Below, piece by piece: positions 23,659 through 31,794 of a DNA stretch of 37,832 bases (its first letter is position 1; the number at the start of each line of letters is the position of its first letter). The DNA comes from an uncultured Alphaproteobacteria bacterium (GTDB taxonomy: Bacteria > Pseudomonadota > Alphaproteobacteria > Micropepsales > Micropepsaceae), in NCBI GenBank assembly GCA_903857685.1, contig CAIOFO010000085.1, positions 1 through 37,832 on the forward strand, in the 5' to 3' direction. The notes beneath the pieces are model-generated. The model was not told the DNA's origin. It ran no database searches and saw nothing but the letters and a program-made list of their open reading frames with translations. The position numbers and the translations under genes were made by a program.

Positions 23659-24867
23659 ATGGCTGGAAAAATAAAATCCAGGACGCTCGCCAAACCCGCC
23701 CGCAAGACCAAACGGGCCGCCCCTGCGCGTGGCCGGAAAAGCGCCAATAATCTCGTATTGGTCTCGACCCGCAAGGGTGCCTGGCTCTTTCACGGCGATG
23801 CTGCGCGCAAGAATTGGCGCGCCGACGGCCCGCATTTCCTCGGCCAGGTGATCAACCATCTGGTGCTCGACCCGCGCGACGGAAAAACCCTGCTCGCCGC
23901 CGCCAGTACCGGCCATCTGGGACCGACCATGTTCCGCTCCACCGATCTTGGCCGCTCCTGGAAAGAAGTGACAAAACCGCCGGCGTTCCACAAAGCGGCC
24001 GCGGGAGAAAAGGGCCGTACCGTCAAACATACATTCTGGCTGACGCCAGCGCATGCCAATGAGCCCGGGGTCTGGTATGCCGGCACTTCGCCCCAGGGCC
24101 TGTTTCGCAGCGAGGATGGCGGTCAAAGCTGGGAAGCCTTTTCCGGCCTCAATGACGATCCCCAATATCGTGCCTGGATGGGTACGGAGCAGGACGGAAC
24201 ACCCGACGGCCCCAAGCTCCATTCCATCATCGTGGACCCGCGCGATCCCAGGCACCTGTATTTCGCCATGTCGAGCGGCGGCGTGCATGAAACAACCGAT
24301 GGCGGCAGAAACTGGTCGCCTCTGGTTGACGGGATGGCGGTGGTGGAAGGCTTTGACGCGAAAAATCTCGCCTTTCATGATCCTCACTGCGTGCGACTTT
24401 GCCCTTCCGATCCAAACCGGCTCTATCAGCAGAACCATTGCGGAATCTACCGGCTCGATCGCCCCTCCAAAAACTGGAAGCGCATCGGCCAGACCATGCC
24501 CAAAGAGATCGGCGATGTTGGCTTTCCGATGACCGTCCATCCCCGCGACCACAACGTGGCCTGGGTGTTGCCGATGGACGGACAGACCGTCTGGCCGCGC
24601 ACCAGCATCAAAGGCGAGCCCTGCATCTACGGTACGCGTAACGGCGGAAAAAGCTGGAAGCGCCTGGCCGGGGGCCTGCCGAAAACCCAGGCCTGGTGGA
24701 CGGTCAAGCGCCAGGCCATGGCGGCAGATGGCGGCGATCCGGTGGGGCTTTACTTCGGCACGACCAGCGGTGAACTCTGGATGAGCCGTGACGAGGGCGA
24801 AAAGTGGGTTTGCATGGCCTGGCATTTGCCCGAAATTTACGCCGTCGAGACCGCCGCCCTAGGATAG
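23659..24867 (+). CDS. BNR/Asp-box repeat beta-propeller protein
   Basis: A 402-residue protein with five Asp boxes of the S-x-D-x-G-x-x-W type: STDLGRSW (94-101), SEDGGQSW (151-158), TTDGGRNW (212-219), TRNGGKSW (326-333) and SRDEGEKW (376-383). These mark a sialidase/VPS10-like beta-propeller. There is no signal peptide; the first 30 residues are strongly basic (KIKSRTLAKPARKTKR). Sialidase catalytic arginines are not evident, so I do not call it a sialidase. ATG 23659 is used; the frame is open further upstream through repeat-like sequence. A MoaD/ThiS gene follows after 12 bases. Confidence 0.85.
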   Translation: MAGKIKSRTLAKPARKTKRAAPARGRKSANNLVLVSTRKGAWLFHGDAARKNWRADGPHFLGQVINHLVLDPRDGKTLLAAASTGHLGPTMFRSTDLGRSWKEVTKPPAFHKAAAGEKGRTVKHTFWLTPAHANEPGVWYAGTSPQGLFRSEDGGQSWEAFSGLNDDPQYRAWMGTEQDGTPDGPKLHSIIVDPRDPRHLYFAMSSGGVHETTDGGRNWSPLVDGMAVVEGFDAKNLAFHDPHCVRLCPSDPNRLYQQNHCGIYRLDRPSKNWKRIGQTMPKEIGDVGFPMTVHPRDHNVAWVLPMDGQTVWPRTSIKGEPCIYGTRNGGKSWKRLAGGLPKTQAWWTVKRQAMAADGGDPVGLYFGTTSGELWMSRDEGEKWVCMAWHLPEIYAVETAALG

Positions 24868-24879
24868 CAAAGCGGACAC

Positions 24880-25137
24880 ATGCAGGTCTTTATCCCCACG
24901 CCGCTGCGCTCCTATACCGTCCAAAGCTTCGTCGAGGCGCAAGGCGGCACATTGGCCGCGCTTCTTGCCGATCTTGACCGGCGCTTTCCCGGCATCCGCT
25001 TCCGGATGGTGGACGAACAGCAACAGATCCGCCGTCACATCCGTGTCTTTGTAAATGGCTTGCAAGTCTTTGATCTTGCGCACGGCCTTCAGCCCGCCGA
25101 CGAGGTCTTTGTTGTTCAAGCCCTTAGTGGAGGGTAA
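24880..25137 (+). CDS. MoaD/ThiS-family sulfur-carrier-like protein
   Basis: An 85-residue ubiquitin-fold protein ending in LSGG, the di-glycine tail that MoaD and ThiS use as a thiocarboxylate. The block FVNGLQVFDLAHGLQPADEVFVVQALSGG is typical. No moaE, thiG or MoeB-like activator is nearby; its partner is the BNR protein 12 bases upstream. It could be a sulfur carrier for an unknown pathway or a protein tag. The family is clear, the role is not. Confidence 0.88.
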   Translation: MQVFIPTPLRSYTVQSFVEAQGGTLAALLADLDRRFPGIRFRMVDEQQQIRRHIRVFVNGLQVFDLAHGLQPADEVFVVQALSGG

Positions 25138-25187
25138 CCGCCTGCGTTAAACCCAAAGATTGCTGTCGCGCGCCTTGGTGCGTGTTT

Positions 25188-25409
25188 TTAGCGCGTATGG
25201 GTGCGCCAGTAGCGGGCCCGCAGCCGAGGCGCGATGAACCAGGACAGCGGGGCACTGACCACGAGGCTCGCGATCACGACGGCTGGAATTGTCTCGAAGC
25301 CGTTGTTGGCCAGCGAAGGGATTAGCAGCACAGGGACGATGCCGATGCCGAACGCCACCGCGTTGACCATCATGAAAATTATCGCTGCAATCTGAAAACG
25401 TATTGACAA
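25188..25409 (-). CDS. Small 73-residue membrane protein
   Basis: Two hydrophobic helices (about residues 6-27 and 39-58) with a basic C-terminus (RLRARYWRTHTR), so both ends probably face the cytosol. It starts at TTG 25409 with AGGAG five bases before. I recognise it as a conserved small hypothetical of Alphaproteobacteria (IRFQIAAIIFMMVNAVAFGI); function is unknown. Confidence 0.65.
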   Translation of the reverse strand: MSIRFQIAAIIFMMVNAVAFGIGIVPVLLIPSLANNGFETIPAVVIASLVVSAPLSWFIAPRLRARYWRTHTR

Positions 25410-25614
25410 GGCGGCTCCTTCGAGACATCTGGAACTCGCTAAGTAACGCCCGGTCTGATTGGAAGTTCCGGGAAAAGCTGGGGATCGGCAGCGCTTCCCG
25501 GCGCAGAACCCCGATCAAGACGTTTTTGTCTGTCCGGTTTGCGTTGTGCAACCGACCGACGCCGAATTCAATCGCAGCGCTATCGCCGGTTATGCCAGCA
25601 TCGTTTTGTAACCG

Positions 25615-25684
25615 CTCGCCCTCGCTTGCGCTCGGGCACTCGTCGTTCGAAACGGTCCACTGGACCGTTTCGTGCCTACGGCAC
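25615..25684. repeat. Cluster of palindromes downstream of the B3 lactamase-like gene
   Basis: Three palindromes in a row. GCCC/GGGC arms surround TCGCTTGCGCTC (about 25617-25636). A perfect 11-bp stem with ACT loop follows (CGAAACGGTCC 25648-25658 with 25662-25672), then GTGCC-TAC-GGCAC (25672-25684) up to five bases from the stop of the lactamase-like gene. There is no T-tract. The first core resembles those at about 6843-6903. The 280-base gap here holds no gene. Confidence 0.55.
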
Positions 25685-25689
25685 CACTC

Positions 25690-26595
25690 CTAGTTCGTAG
25701 CCCCTTTTGCCGCGGCCTGTTCCGCCAGGATGGCGCGGAACATCGCCTCTTCCAGGTCTGTTTCCCTGCTGCAGCTCGGCTTGTCGATATAGGGATTGGA
25801 CCCGCCCGCCGCCAGCCTGGCATGCTTGTCGATCATGCCGTACTCGGAATTGTGATCGCCCAGCTGCACATCGCAGGGCAGCGCGCGCACCGTCTTGAAG
25901 GAGGCATTGAACTCTTTCTCGATCTCGGGCGTGATCACGGTCGGCGCCCTCAGGCTGCAGCCGAACACCACATTATAGCTTTTGCCGTTTTCCATCGCCG
26001 TGGTGGTCCAGGTGGTGCAGCCGCGCGTATGGCCGGCCGTCAGATGCGCGGTCAGGATGGTGGCGCCCAGGCTGACCGTGTCGCCATCGGTGATCACGCG
26101 GTCAATCGGATGCGGCTTGCCGCCCGGCTTGATGTGCGCCAGGGCCGGCACATCCTCGGCCATCACCACCACCTGCGCCCCCGTCATCTGCTTGGCCAGG
26201 GCGTCGCCTTCCATATGGTCGCCATGGGCGTGATTGCCCAGGATGATCTTGATGTCGGAGAATTTGAAGCCTAGCTGCGCCACCGATTTGGCGATGGTGG
26301 GAACATTGGCTTCATAGGTGGTGTTCACCAGCACATTGCCGGCCGGCGTCACAATCAGATACGACGCCAGCGTCTTGGTGCCGACATAATAGATGTTGCC
26401 GATAATCTTGTGCGGCGGGAATTGCTCGGCCTGGTCAGCGGCTGTTCCCATGTTGCGGGTGAGAATGGAATTGGGCGTATAGGTTTGACCGTCCACGACG
26501 ATCGAAGGATGGTTCGGCGCACCGCCTTGCGACCATGCCGGCGAATCCATCACGATCAGAGTCACAGCCAGACACAATTTGCGCTTCAGCAGCAT
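25690..26595 (-). CDS. Subclass B3 metallo-beta-lactamase-like enzyme
   Basis: A 301-residue exported zinc hydrolase. The signal peptide is MLLKRKLCLAVTLIVMDSPA, cut near AWS. Zinc ligands follow the B3 plan: His122-x-His124-x-Asp126-His127 (NHAHGDH), His189 (TAGHTRG) and His248 (LGDHNSEY); there is no B1-type zinc-binding Cys. Other B3 blocks are ASYLIVTPAGNVLVNTTYEAN and KPHPIDRVITDGD. Environmental B3 enzymes often hydrolyse carbapenems, but some family members do not touch beta-lactams. ATG 26595 is set by AGGGGG eight bases before. No lysR-type regulator is adjacent. Confidence 0.9.
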   Translation of the reverse strand: MLLKRKLCLAVTLIVMDSPAWSQGGAPNHPSIVVDGQTYTPNSILTRNMGTAADQAEQFPPHKIIGNIYYVGTKTLASYLIVTPAGNVLVNTTYEANVPTIAKSVAQLGFKFSDIKIILGNHAHGDHMEGDALAKQMTGAQVVVMAEDVPALAHIKPGGKPHPIDRVITDGDTVSLGATILTAHLTAGHTRGCTTWTTTAMENGKSYNVVFGCSLRAPTVITPEIEKEFNASFKTVRALPCDVQLGDHNSEYGMIDKHARLAAGGSNPYIDKPSCSRETDLEEAMFRAILAEQAAAKGATN

Positions 26596-26745
26596 GATGA
26601 AATCCCCCTGAGAATGTTTCACGCTAACACGTTAGCCGCCGCCGCAACCACCGCAATTCACCGATGAAAAAAGGGGCAATGTGCCGAATCTCTTGTCGGT
26701 TCGCGCCGCGCCGGTCTATGCTCCGGCGCCAATAAGGGGGAAGCG

Positions 26746-27957
26746 GTGGCCAGGAAAAACGGACGCGAGCCGTTCGACGCCTTTGTTGCAAAACAAGGGC
26801 TGAGCCCCGAGGAAAAGCAGTTTCTGCGCCGGGGCCTCAAGTCGCGCGCCGTGCGCGACTTCTTTGCCGCCAACGCGAACGCGGCGACCCACACCAAGCC
26901 GGCGGCAGCGCCGGGCAACACCTCCGAGGCACTGGAAAACCGCGCCCGCAAGACCGGGCTGGTGCGGGAAACGGCCAGGAACAAATTCCATGTCAAATCC
27001 GGCCCCGAAACCGTGCATTGGGGCTATCTGTGGAGCGCGGCGGAGCCGGTGCTGCGCATCAAACCGGGCGCCACCGTCACCATCGAGACTGTGTCCCATG
27101 AAGGCCTGCTGGAAGACCAGGGCGATCCCGTCTCCTTCCACAAGCGCTTCGGCATTCCCAGGGCGGAGGTGCTGGCCGATGCTGTGGCGATCTACGCCAA
27201 GGTGCAGCATTCCGGCACCGGCCCGCATGTGGTGTCGTCGCCTATCTTTGTCGAAGGCGCCGAACCCGGCGATGTGCTGGCGGTCCATATCCTGAAAGTG
27301 ACGCCGCGCGTGCCCTATGGCTGCAACAGTTGCCGCATGGGCAAGGGTACCCTGCCCCATGATTTTCCTCTGAATCGCAGCATCGTCACGCCATTTGATT
27401 TGAAAAAAGGCATTGTGCATTTCGCGCCGGGCATCGAAATTCCCTTGCGGCCTTTTTTCGGCCTGATGGCGACGGGTCCGGCGCTGACCCTGGGCAAGAT
27501 CAACTCCGCCCCGCCCGGCGCCTATGGCGGCAATATCGATCTCAACGAACTGACCGAAGGATCGGTGCTCTATCTGCCGGTGCATGTCGCCGGCGCGCTG
27601 TTCATGACCGGCGACGGCCATGCCTGCCAGGGAGACGGCGAGGTCAACCTCACCGCTATCGAGACTTCGCTCACCGGCACCTTCCGCTTCGAGCTGATCA
27701 AGGGAAAATTCCTCACCCTGCCGCGCGCCGAAACCCGAACCCACTGGATCACCATGGGCCTGCATGAAGGCCTGGATGAAGCCATGCGCATCTGCGTGCG
27801 CGAAACCATCAAGTTCCTGGGCGAGCGCCACGGCATGGATGCGGCGGACGCCTATGCCCTGGCCTCGGTGGCGATCGATTTCGAAGTCACCCAGAATGTC
27901 GATGGCATCAAGGGCATCCACGCCATGATCCCCAAGGCGATATTCACGGCCCCCTGA
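26746..27957 (+). CDS. Acetamidase/formamidase family protein
   Basis: A 403-residue FmdA/AmdA-family amidase that would release ammonia from small amides. Blocks seen are ETVHWGYLWSAAEPVLRIKPGATVTIET, GPHVVSSPIFVEGAEPGDVLAV, GGNIDLNELTEGSVLYLPVHVAGALFMTGDGHACQGDGEVN and ALASVAIDFEVTQNVDGIKGIHAMIPK, the usual order. GTG 26746 is chosen with AGGGGGA upstream. The N-terminus is about 60 residues longer than usual and Ala-rich, with no clear signal peptide. It converges on the amidohydrolase gene, two bases away. Substrate is unproven. Confidence 0.88.
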   Translation: MARKNGREPFDAFVAKQGLSPEEKQFLRRGLKSRAVRDFFAANANAATHTKPAAAPGNTSEALENRARKTGLVRETARNKFHVKSGPETVHWGYLWSAAEPVLRIKPGATVTIETVSHEGLLEDQGDPVSFHKRFGIPRAEVLADAVAIYAKVQHSGTGPHVVSSPIFVEGAEPGDVLAVHILKVTPRVPYGCNSCRMGKGTLPHDFPLNRSIVTPFDLKKGIVHFAPGIEIPLRPFFGLMATGPALTLGKINSAPPGAYGGNIDLNELTEGSVLYLPVHVAGALFMTGDGHACQGDGEVNLTAIETSLTGTFRFELIKGKFLTLPRAETRTHWITMGLHEGLDEAMRICVRETIKFLGERHGMDAADAYALASVAIDFEVTQNVDGIKGIHAMIPKAIFTAP

Positions 27958-27964
27958 CGTCAGG
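27953..27964. repeat. 12-bp palindrome joining two facing stop codons
   Basis: CCTGACGTCAGG holds the TGA of the acetamidase gene (27955-27957) and, on the other strand, the TGA of the amidohydrolase gene (27962-27960). It is perfect but short; chance is possible. There is no room for a separate terminator between the genes. Confidence 0.6.
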
Positions 27965-29474
27965 CCGGACGCGGCCGTCCGGGGATGGGAATCGGGCCCG
28001 CCGCCTTGACCTGGCCCCAGATGCGTTTTCCCACCTTGTCGGCCTCGGCGATGATGGCCGCTTCGTCCATGGTCAGCACCTTGCGTGAACGCATCACAAA
28101 GGCGCCGTCCACCATCACCGATTCAATGTCGGAGGGCTGGCCATTGTGAATCCAGGCCGAGAGGATGCGCCCGCACGGCACCAGATGGGCGCGCTGGGTA
28201 TCCAGCACGATCAGGTCCGCCGTCTTGCCGATCTCCAGCGAGCCCAGCGCCTTTTCCTGCCGGATGGCGCGGGTGCCGGTCTTGGTGCAGTCCTCGAACA
28301 CATCTTCCGGCTGTGGATGCAGCCCGGGCACCGGATCGTTGCCGCGCCGCAAGCGCTCGCTCAGCATCGCCACGCGCATCACCTCGAAAATGTCGTTGGT
28401 GTTGTTGTCGCTGCCATAGACGATGGGAATTCCGGCCGCGCGCAGCTCCGGGATCGGCGTGTTGGCGCCGCGGTCCGCCGCCATCGGCGCCTGGTGCGAA
28501 ACCATGGCGCCGGATTTTCCAAGGATGGCAAAATCGCCCGATTCCATGTAGCGGCAATGGGCGGCGAAAAGATGCGGCCCCAGATAACCGGCCTTGTCGA
28601 GAAAGCCGATCGGCGTCACGCCGTGATAGCGTTTCATGTATTCGTTTTCGGCGATGCTTTGCTGCAGATGGACCGAATATCCGACGTCATGCTTGTCGGC
28701 CAGGGCGCGCACACCCGCCAGCAGCTCGGCGGAGGAAGTTTCCGCCAGGCTGGCGGTGGGAAAGACGCTGATGCGACCATTGAACTTGCCGTGCCAGGCC
28801 GAGAAGAGATCGTTGATCCGCTGCAGCCCCTCGTCGCGTTTTTGCGCGGAATAGACCGGCGGGCTGCTCTTGGCCAAGAGCTCGGGCGACATGGGACCGG
28901 CGACATTGTCGGTATCGGCGATGCCCTCGGCGAAGATCATGCGCAGCCCGGAATTGGCCAGCACCCCGGCATAGCCGGAAATGCCGCTGGCGAATTCCAC
29001 CAGCGAGGTGGTGCCGCATTTGATGGCTTCCAGAACGCCGATATTGGCCATCAGGGTGCGTTCCTCGTCCGACAACAGCCGGCTGGGCTGCAGCGCCAGA
29101 TGGGCGCTGTTGGGAAAGCCGAAATCCTCGTTGAAGCCGCGCTCGATGGTGGCGGTGAGATGGGCATGGCAGTTGATCAATCCCGGCAGGATCGCCTTGC
29201 CGCGCCCGTCATAGACATCCGCGCCCGGATATTGCCGCAATATGGCATCGCTCGGCCCCATCGCCGCGACCCTGCCGCCGGCAATGGCCAGCGCGACATC
29301 GTCATGCACGATGTCGGCGGTGACCAGGACGCTGGCATGGGTGAAGATCGTGGTGCCCGGGCGGGCGGGCTGGCCTTGCGCGGAATTCTGCGCCAGCAGC
29401 AGCGCGGCAGACCCTGCCCCCGCGCCTGCCAGCAACTGGCGGCGGTCCAATCGCGGTTGATGATCCTCGGTCAT
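27960..29474 (-). CDS. Tat-exported metal-dependent amidohydrolase
   Basis: A 504-residue amidohydrolase-superfamily enzyme of the cytosine deaminase/TRZ-ATZ type. It starts at ATG 29474 and has a twin-arginine signal (DRRQLLAGAGAGSAALLLA, RR at 11-12). Metal ligands are NCHAHL (His103, His105), AAHCR, and the Asp of YGSDNN; the substrate loop has VHLQQSIAENE. Members remove amino or chloro groups from triazines, guanine, methylthioadenosine and similar. Tat export is unusual for this group and means the protein folds with metal before it crosses to the periplasm. Substrate is unknown. Confidence 0.87.
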   Translation of the reverse strand: MTEDHQPRLDRRQLLAGAGAGSAALLLAQNSAQGQPARPGTTIFTHASVLVTADIVHDDVALAIAGGRVAAMGPSDAILRQYPGADVYDGRGKAILPGLINCHAHLTATIERGFNEDFGFPNSAHLALQPSRLLSDEERTLMANIGVLEAIKCGTTSLVEFASGISGYAGVLANSGLRMIFAEGIADTDNVAGPMSPELLAKSSPPVYSAQKRDEGLQRINDLFSAWHGKFNGRISVFPTASLAETSSAELLAGVRALADKHDVGYSVHLQQSIAENEYMKRYHGVTPIGFLDKAGYLGPHLFAAHCRYMESGDFAILGKSGAMVSHQAPMAADRGANTPIPELRAAGIPIVYGSDNNTNDIFEVMRVAMLSERLRRGNDPVPGLHPQPEDVFEDCTKTGTRAIRQEKALGSLEIGKTADLIVLDTQRAHLVPCGRILSAWIHNGQPSDIESVMVDGAFVMRSRKVLTMDEAAIIAEADKVGKRIWGQVKAAGPIPIPGRPRPA

Positions 29475-29602
29475 GGCGCGCACCCCGCAAAAGCGGGGGA
29501 AATCATGCTGCAACGCCAGGCCGAGTCAATTGTCGCGGCTGCGGCCGATTCAACGCGGTCCGAAGCGGTCCGCCGCCAATGCCGGCGACGGACCGTTTGG
29601 AG

Positions 29603-30823
29603 CTACTTCGGCGTGACGCGGAACAGGCCGCCGGACGTCGAATCCTCCAGCATCCACAGCGTGCCATCCGGCGCGACTTCGATATCGCGGATGCGGTGAC
29701 CGACCGCCCAACGCTCGGCCGGCTTGGCGCCGCCCCTGCCGTCGAACACGATGTGATTGACCGACATGGTCGCCATGCCGCCCATCAGCGCCGAACCCTT
29801 CCATTGCGGAAACTGGGTGCCGTTATAGAACATCAGGCTTCCCGGCGCGATGATCGGCGTCCAGTAGATCACCGGCTTGGCGAGATCAGGCCGCGTGTCC
29901 GGGCTGGCGATCGGCACGCCGTTATAATTCTTCGAGTAAGAAACCAGCGGCCAGCCGTAATTCTTGCCCTTCTCGATCAGGTTCAGCTCGTCGCCGCCCA
30001 TCGGGCCATGCTCGGCTTCCCACAACCGTCCGTCGGGCCCGAAGGCCAGGCCATAAGGCGTGCGGTGGCCCATGGTCCAGGTCTCGGCCGGCGTCAGGTT
30101 CGGTCCGCTGAAGGTATAGGTGCTGACCACCGGGGCGGTCTTGGCGGCCTCGGTATCGGACGGCGGATCGATCAGGGGAATGGCGGCCGCGCCAGTCTTG
30201 CCGAAATTGGGATTATCCGGCGCGGGCTTGCCGTCCAGCGTCAGGTGAATGATCTTGCCGACCGGCTCGCTGGGATCCTGCGCCGGCGCCATGCGCTGAC
30301 GGTCGCCGACCGTCATGAAGAGGGAATTGCCGTCGGGGGCAAACGCGATCTGCGCGCCGTCCTGTCCACCCTTGCCCGGCGGCATCTGGCGCCACAGAAC
30401 CTGCAGGCCGTCGAGCCGGACCCGTTCCCCGGCGAACGCCAGTTGCGCGCGCGCCAGTACCAGGCTGCCGCCATAGGCGGCCGTCTCGTCATAGGTGAGA
30501 TAGATATTGTGATCGGTGGCATAATGCGGCGAGACAAACACGCCCAGCATGCCGTTCTGGCCCTGGTAATAGACTGTCGGGACGCCGCCGACGTCGGTCT
30601 TGGCGCCCTGCGGGGTCACCAGATTGAGGCGGCCGACCTTTTCGGTGACCAGCATGCGGCCATCAGGCAGGAAGGCCATGCGCCAGGGCAGGTCGAATGT
30701 CGCCACCTGGGTCAGGGTGAAGGGCGGGTTGGCATCGGGCGTCAGTAAGCCCGCATTGATTTGCGCTTCTGCCCGGCCGGCTGCCGCCGCCAGAAGCAAT
30801 GCCACGAACGCATACTTTCTCAT
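29603..30823 (-). CDS. PQQ-dependent sugar dehydrogenase-like protein
   Basis: A 406-residue periplasmic six-bladed propeller of the soluble glucose dehydrogenase/Asd family. The signal peptide (MRKYAFVALLLAAAAGRAEA) is followed by LPWRMAFLPDGRMLVTEKVGRL, NGMLGVFVSPHY, then GDR (SLFMTVGDR), WEAEHGPMGGDELNLIEKGKNYGWP, and DIEVAPDGTLWMLED. These place the PQQ and Ca2+ binding residues as in the family. ATG 30823 has GGAGAG seven bases upstream. Oxidises an aldose or similar sugar, feeding electrons to the respiratory chain. The exact sugar cannot be told. Confidence 0.9.
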   Translation of the reverse strand: MRKYAFVALLLAAAAGRAEAQINAGLLTPDANPPFTLTQVATFDLPWRMAFLPDGRMLVTEKVGRLNLVTPQGAKTDVGGVPTVYYQGQNGMLGVFVSPHYATDHNIYLTYDETAAYGGSLVLARAQLAFAGERVRLDGLQVLWRQMPPGKGGQDGAQIAFAPDGNSLFMTVGDRQRMAPAQDPSEPVGKIIHLTLDGKPAPDNPNFGKTGAAAIPLIDPPSDTEAAKTAPVVSTYTFSGPNLTPAETWTMGHRTPYGLAFGPDGRLWEAEHGPMGGDELNLIEKGKNYGWPLVSYSKNYNGVPIASPDTRPDLAKPVIYWTPIIAPGSLMFYNGTQFPQWKGSALMGGMATMSVNHIVFDGRGGAKPAERWAVGHRIRDIEVAPDGTLWMLEDSTSGGLFRVTPK

Positions 30824-31005
30824 TTCGTCTCTCCCCATGCCCGCCCTGCCGGGCGGCTCTCCAGAATTCTCAGGCTGCAAACCTAGGCAATTGCCCCGCG
30901 CGGGTCAAAAGCGGGTCACGGACAACCAGTCCCCCGTGCGCCCAGTCCTTTATATGTCGGGCAGAATCGCAATATTCACAAATATATATCGAAGCGAGCC
31001 GCTCT

Positions 31006-31794
31006 TCACGGCGCGGCGGGCGGACCCTGATCGGTGACCGCCCCGATCAGGTGGCGATACATTGCCACGGCGCGATTGATGTAGGACTTGCCGGGAATGA
31101 CGCTGGCGAAAAGCGAAGAGGCGTAAAGCACGCGGGTCAAGCTATAGAAGCGCCAGCCGGTCTCGCCGTCACGGTCCAGAAAATACCAGGTCTGAAAGCT
31201 TCCCGGCGCGGCATAGGTCAGAAACCCCCAGCGCAGCGGCGTGACATTCTCGGTATCCAGAATGAAATGCCCATCGCCCGCCGCGGTGACATGCAGGCGG
31301 GACACCGCGTCCTTGCCGGACCGGTTGTCGGCCGCGATGAAATAAAGGCTGCCGCCGTTGCGCAGTTCGGCGGCGGAAAAATCGGCGCGCGGCTTTTTCG
31401 GATCAGGCCCCTCCAGCGCCGTGGCGCGCACGAACATGTTGTTCCACTTGGCATCGGTCACCGACCAATAGCGCACCTGCGCCAATGCGGAAATCGCGCC
31501 GATCCTGGCCAGCAGGGCATCGGCGCCGCCGGCATGATTGAAACGCCCGGCAAGCCCCACCACGATGGTCGCGGCGCCCGCCGGCCAGGCGGTGCAGGCG
31601 GGCGGCGCCCAGCCTGGCCCCAGCTCGCTGCCGGTCCACAATTTCACATTGGGCGGATCGCCCGTGCGCGGATAATCGGGAATGGCCGGGCTGCCGCAAG
31701 GCGGTTGCGGCAATTGCGGCACGTCGGCCGCCGCCGGATTGCGCGCCAGGAAAATTGCCAAGCCGCCCAGAACGCTCCTGCGGCTGGTGTTCAC
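31006..31794 (-). CDS. Tat-signal protein coupled to the phospholipase D-like gene
   Basis: A 262-residue exported protein beginning at GTG 31794 (VNTSRRSVLGGLAIFLARNP), with a twin-arginine motif SRRSVLGG and a cut near AAA/DV. Two cysteines flank a Pro-rich segment near the mature start (QPPCGSPAIPDYPRTGDPPN, then PPACTAW). Later blocks RYWSVTDAKWNNMF and TWYFLDRD suggest a beta-rich fold. I do not recognise a family. GTG overlaps the TGA of the upstream lipoprotein gene (GTGA 31791-31794), so they are made together. The longer frame to 32022 lies inside that gene. Confidence 0.7.
   Translation of the reverse strand: MNTSRRSVLGGLAIFLARNPAAADVPQLPQPPCGSPAIPDYPRTGDPPNVKLWTGSELGPGWAPPACTAWPAGAATIVVGLAGRFNHAGGADALLARIGAISALAQVRYWSVTDAKWNNMFVRATALEGPDPKKPRADFSAAELRNGGSLYFIAADNRSGKDAVSRLHVTAAGDGHFILDTENVTPLRWGFLTYAAPGSFQTWYFLDRDGETGWRFYSLTRVLYASSLFASVIPGKSYINRAVAMYRHLIGAVTDQGPPAAP

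Noticed and set aside
28146-29699. 517-codon plus-strand frame opposite the Tat amidohydrolase
   Set aside because: No domain; crosses the start of a well-supported gene.
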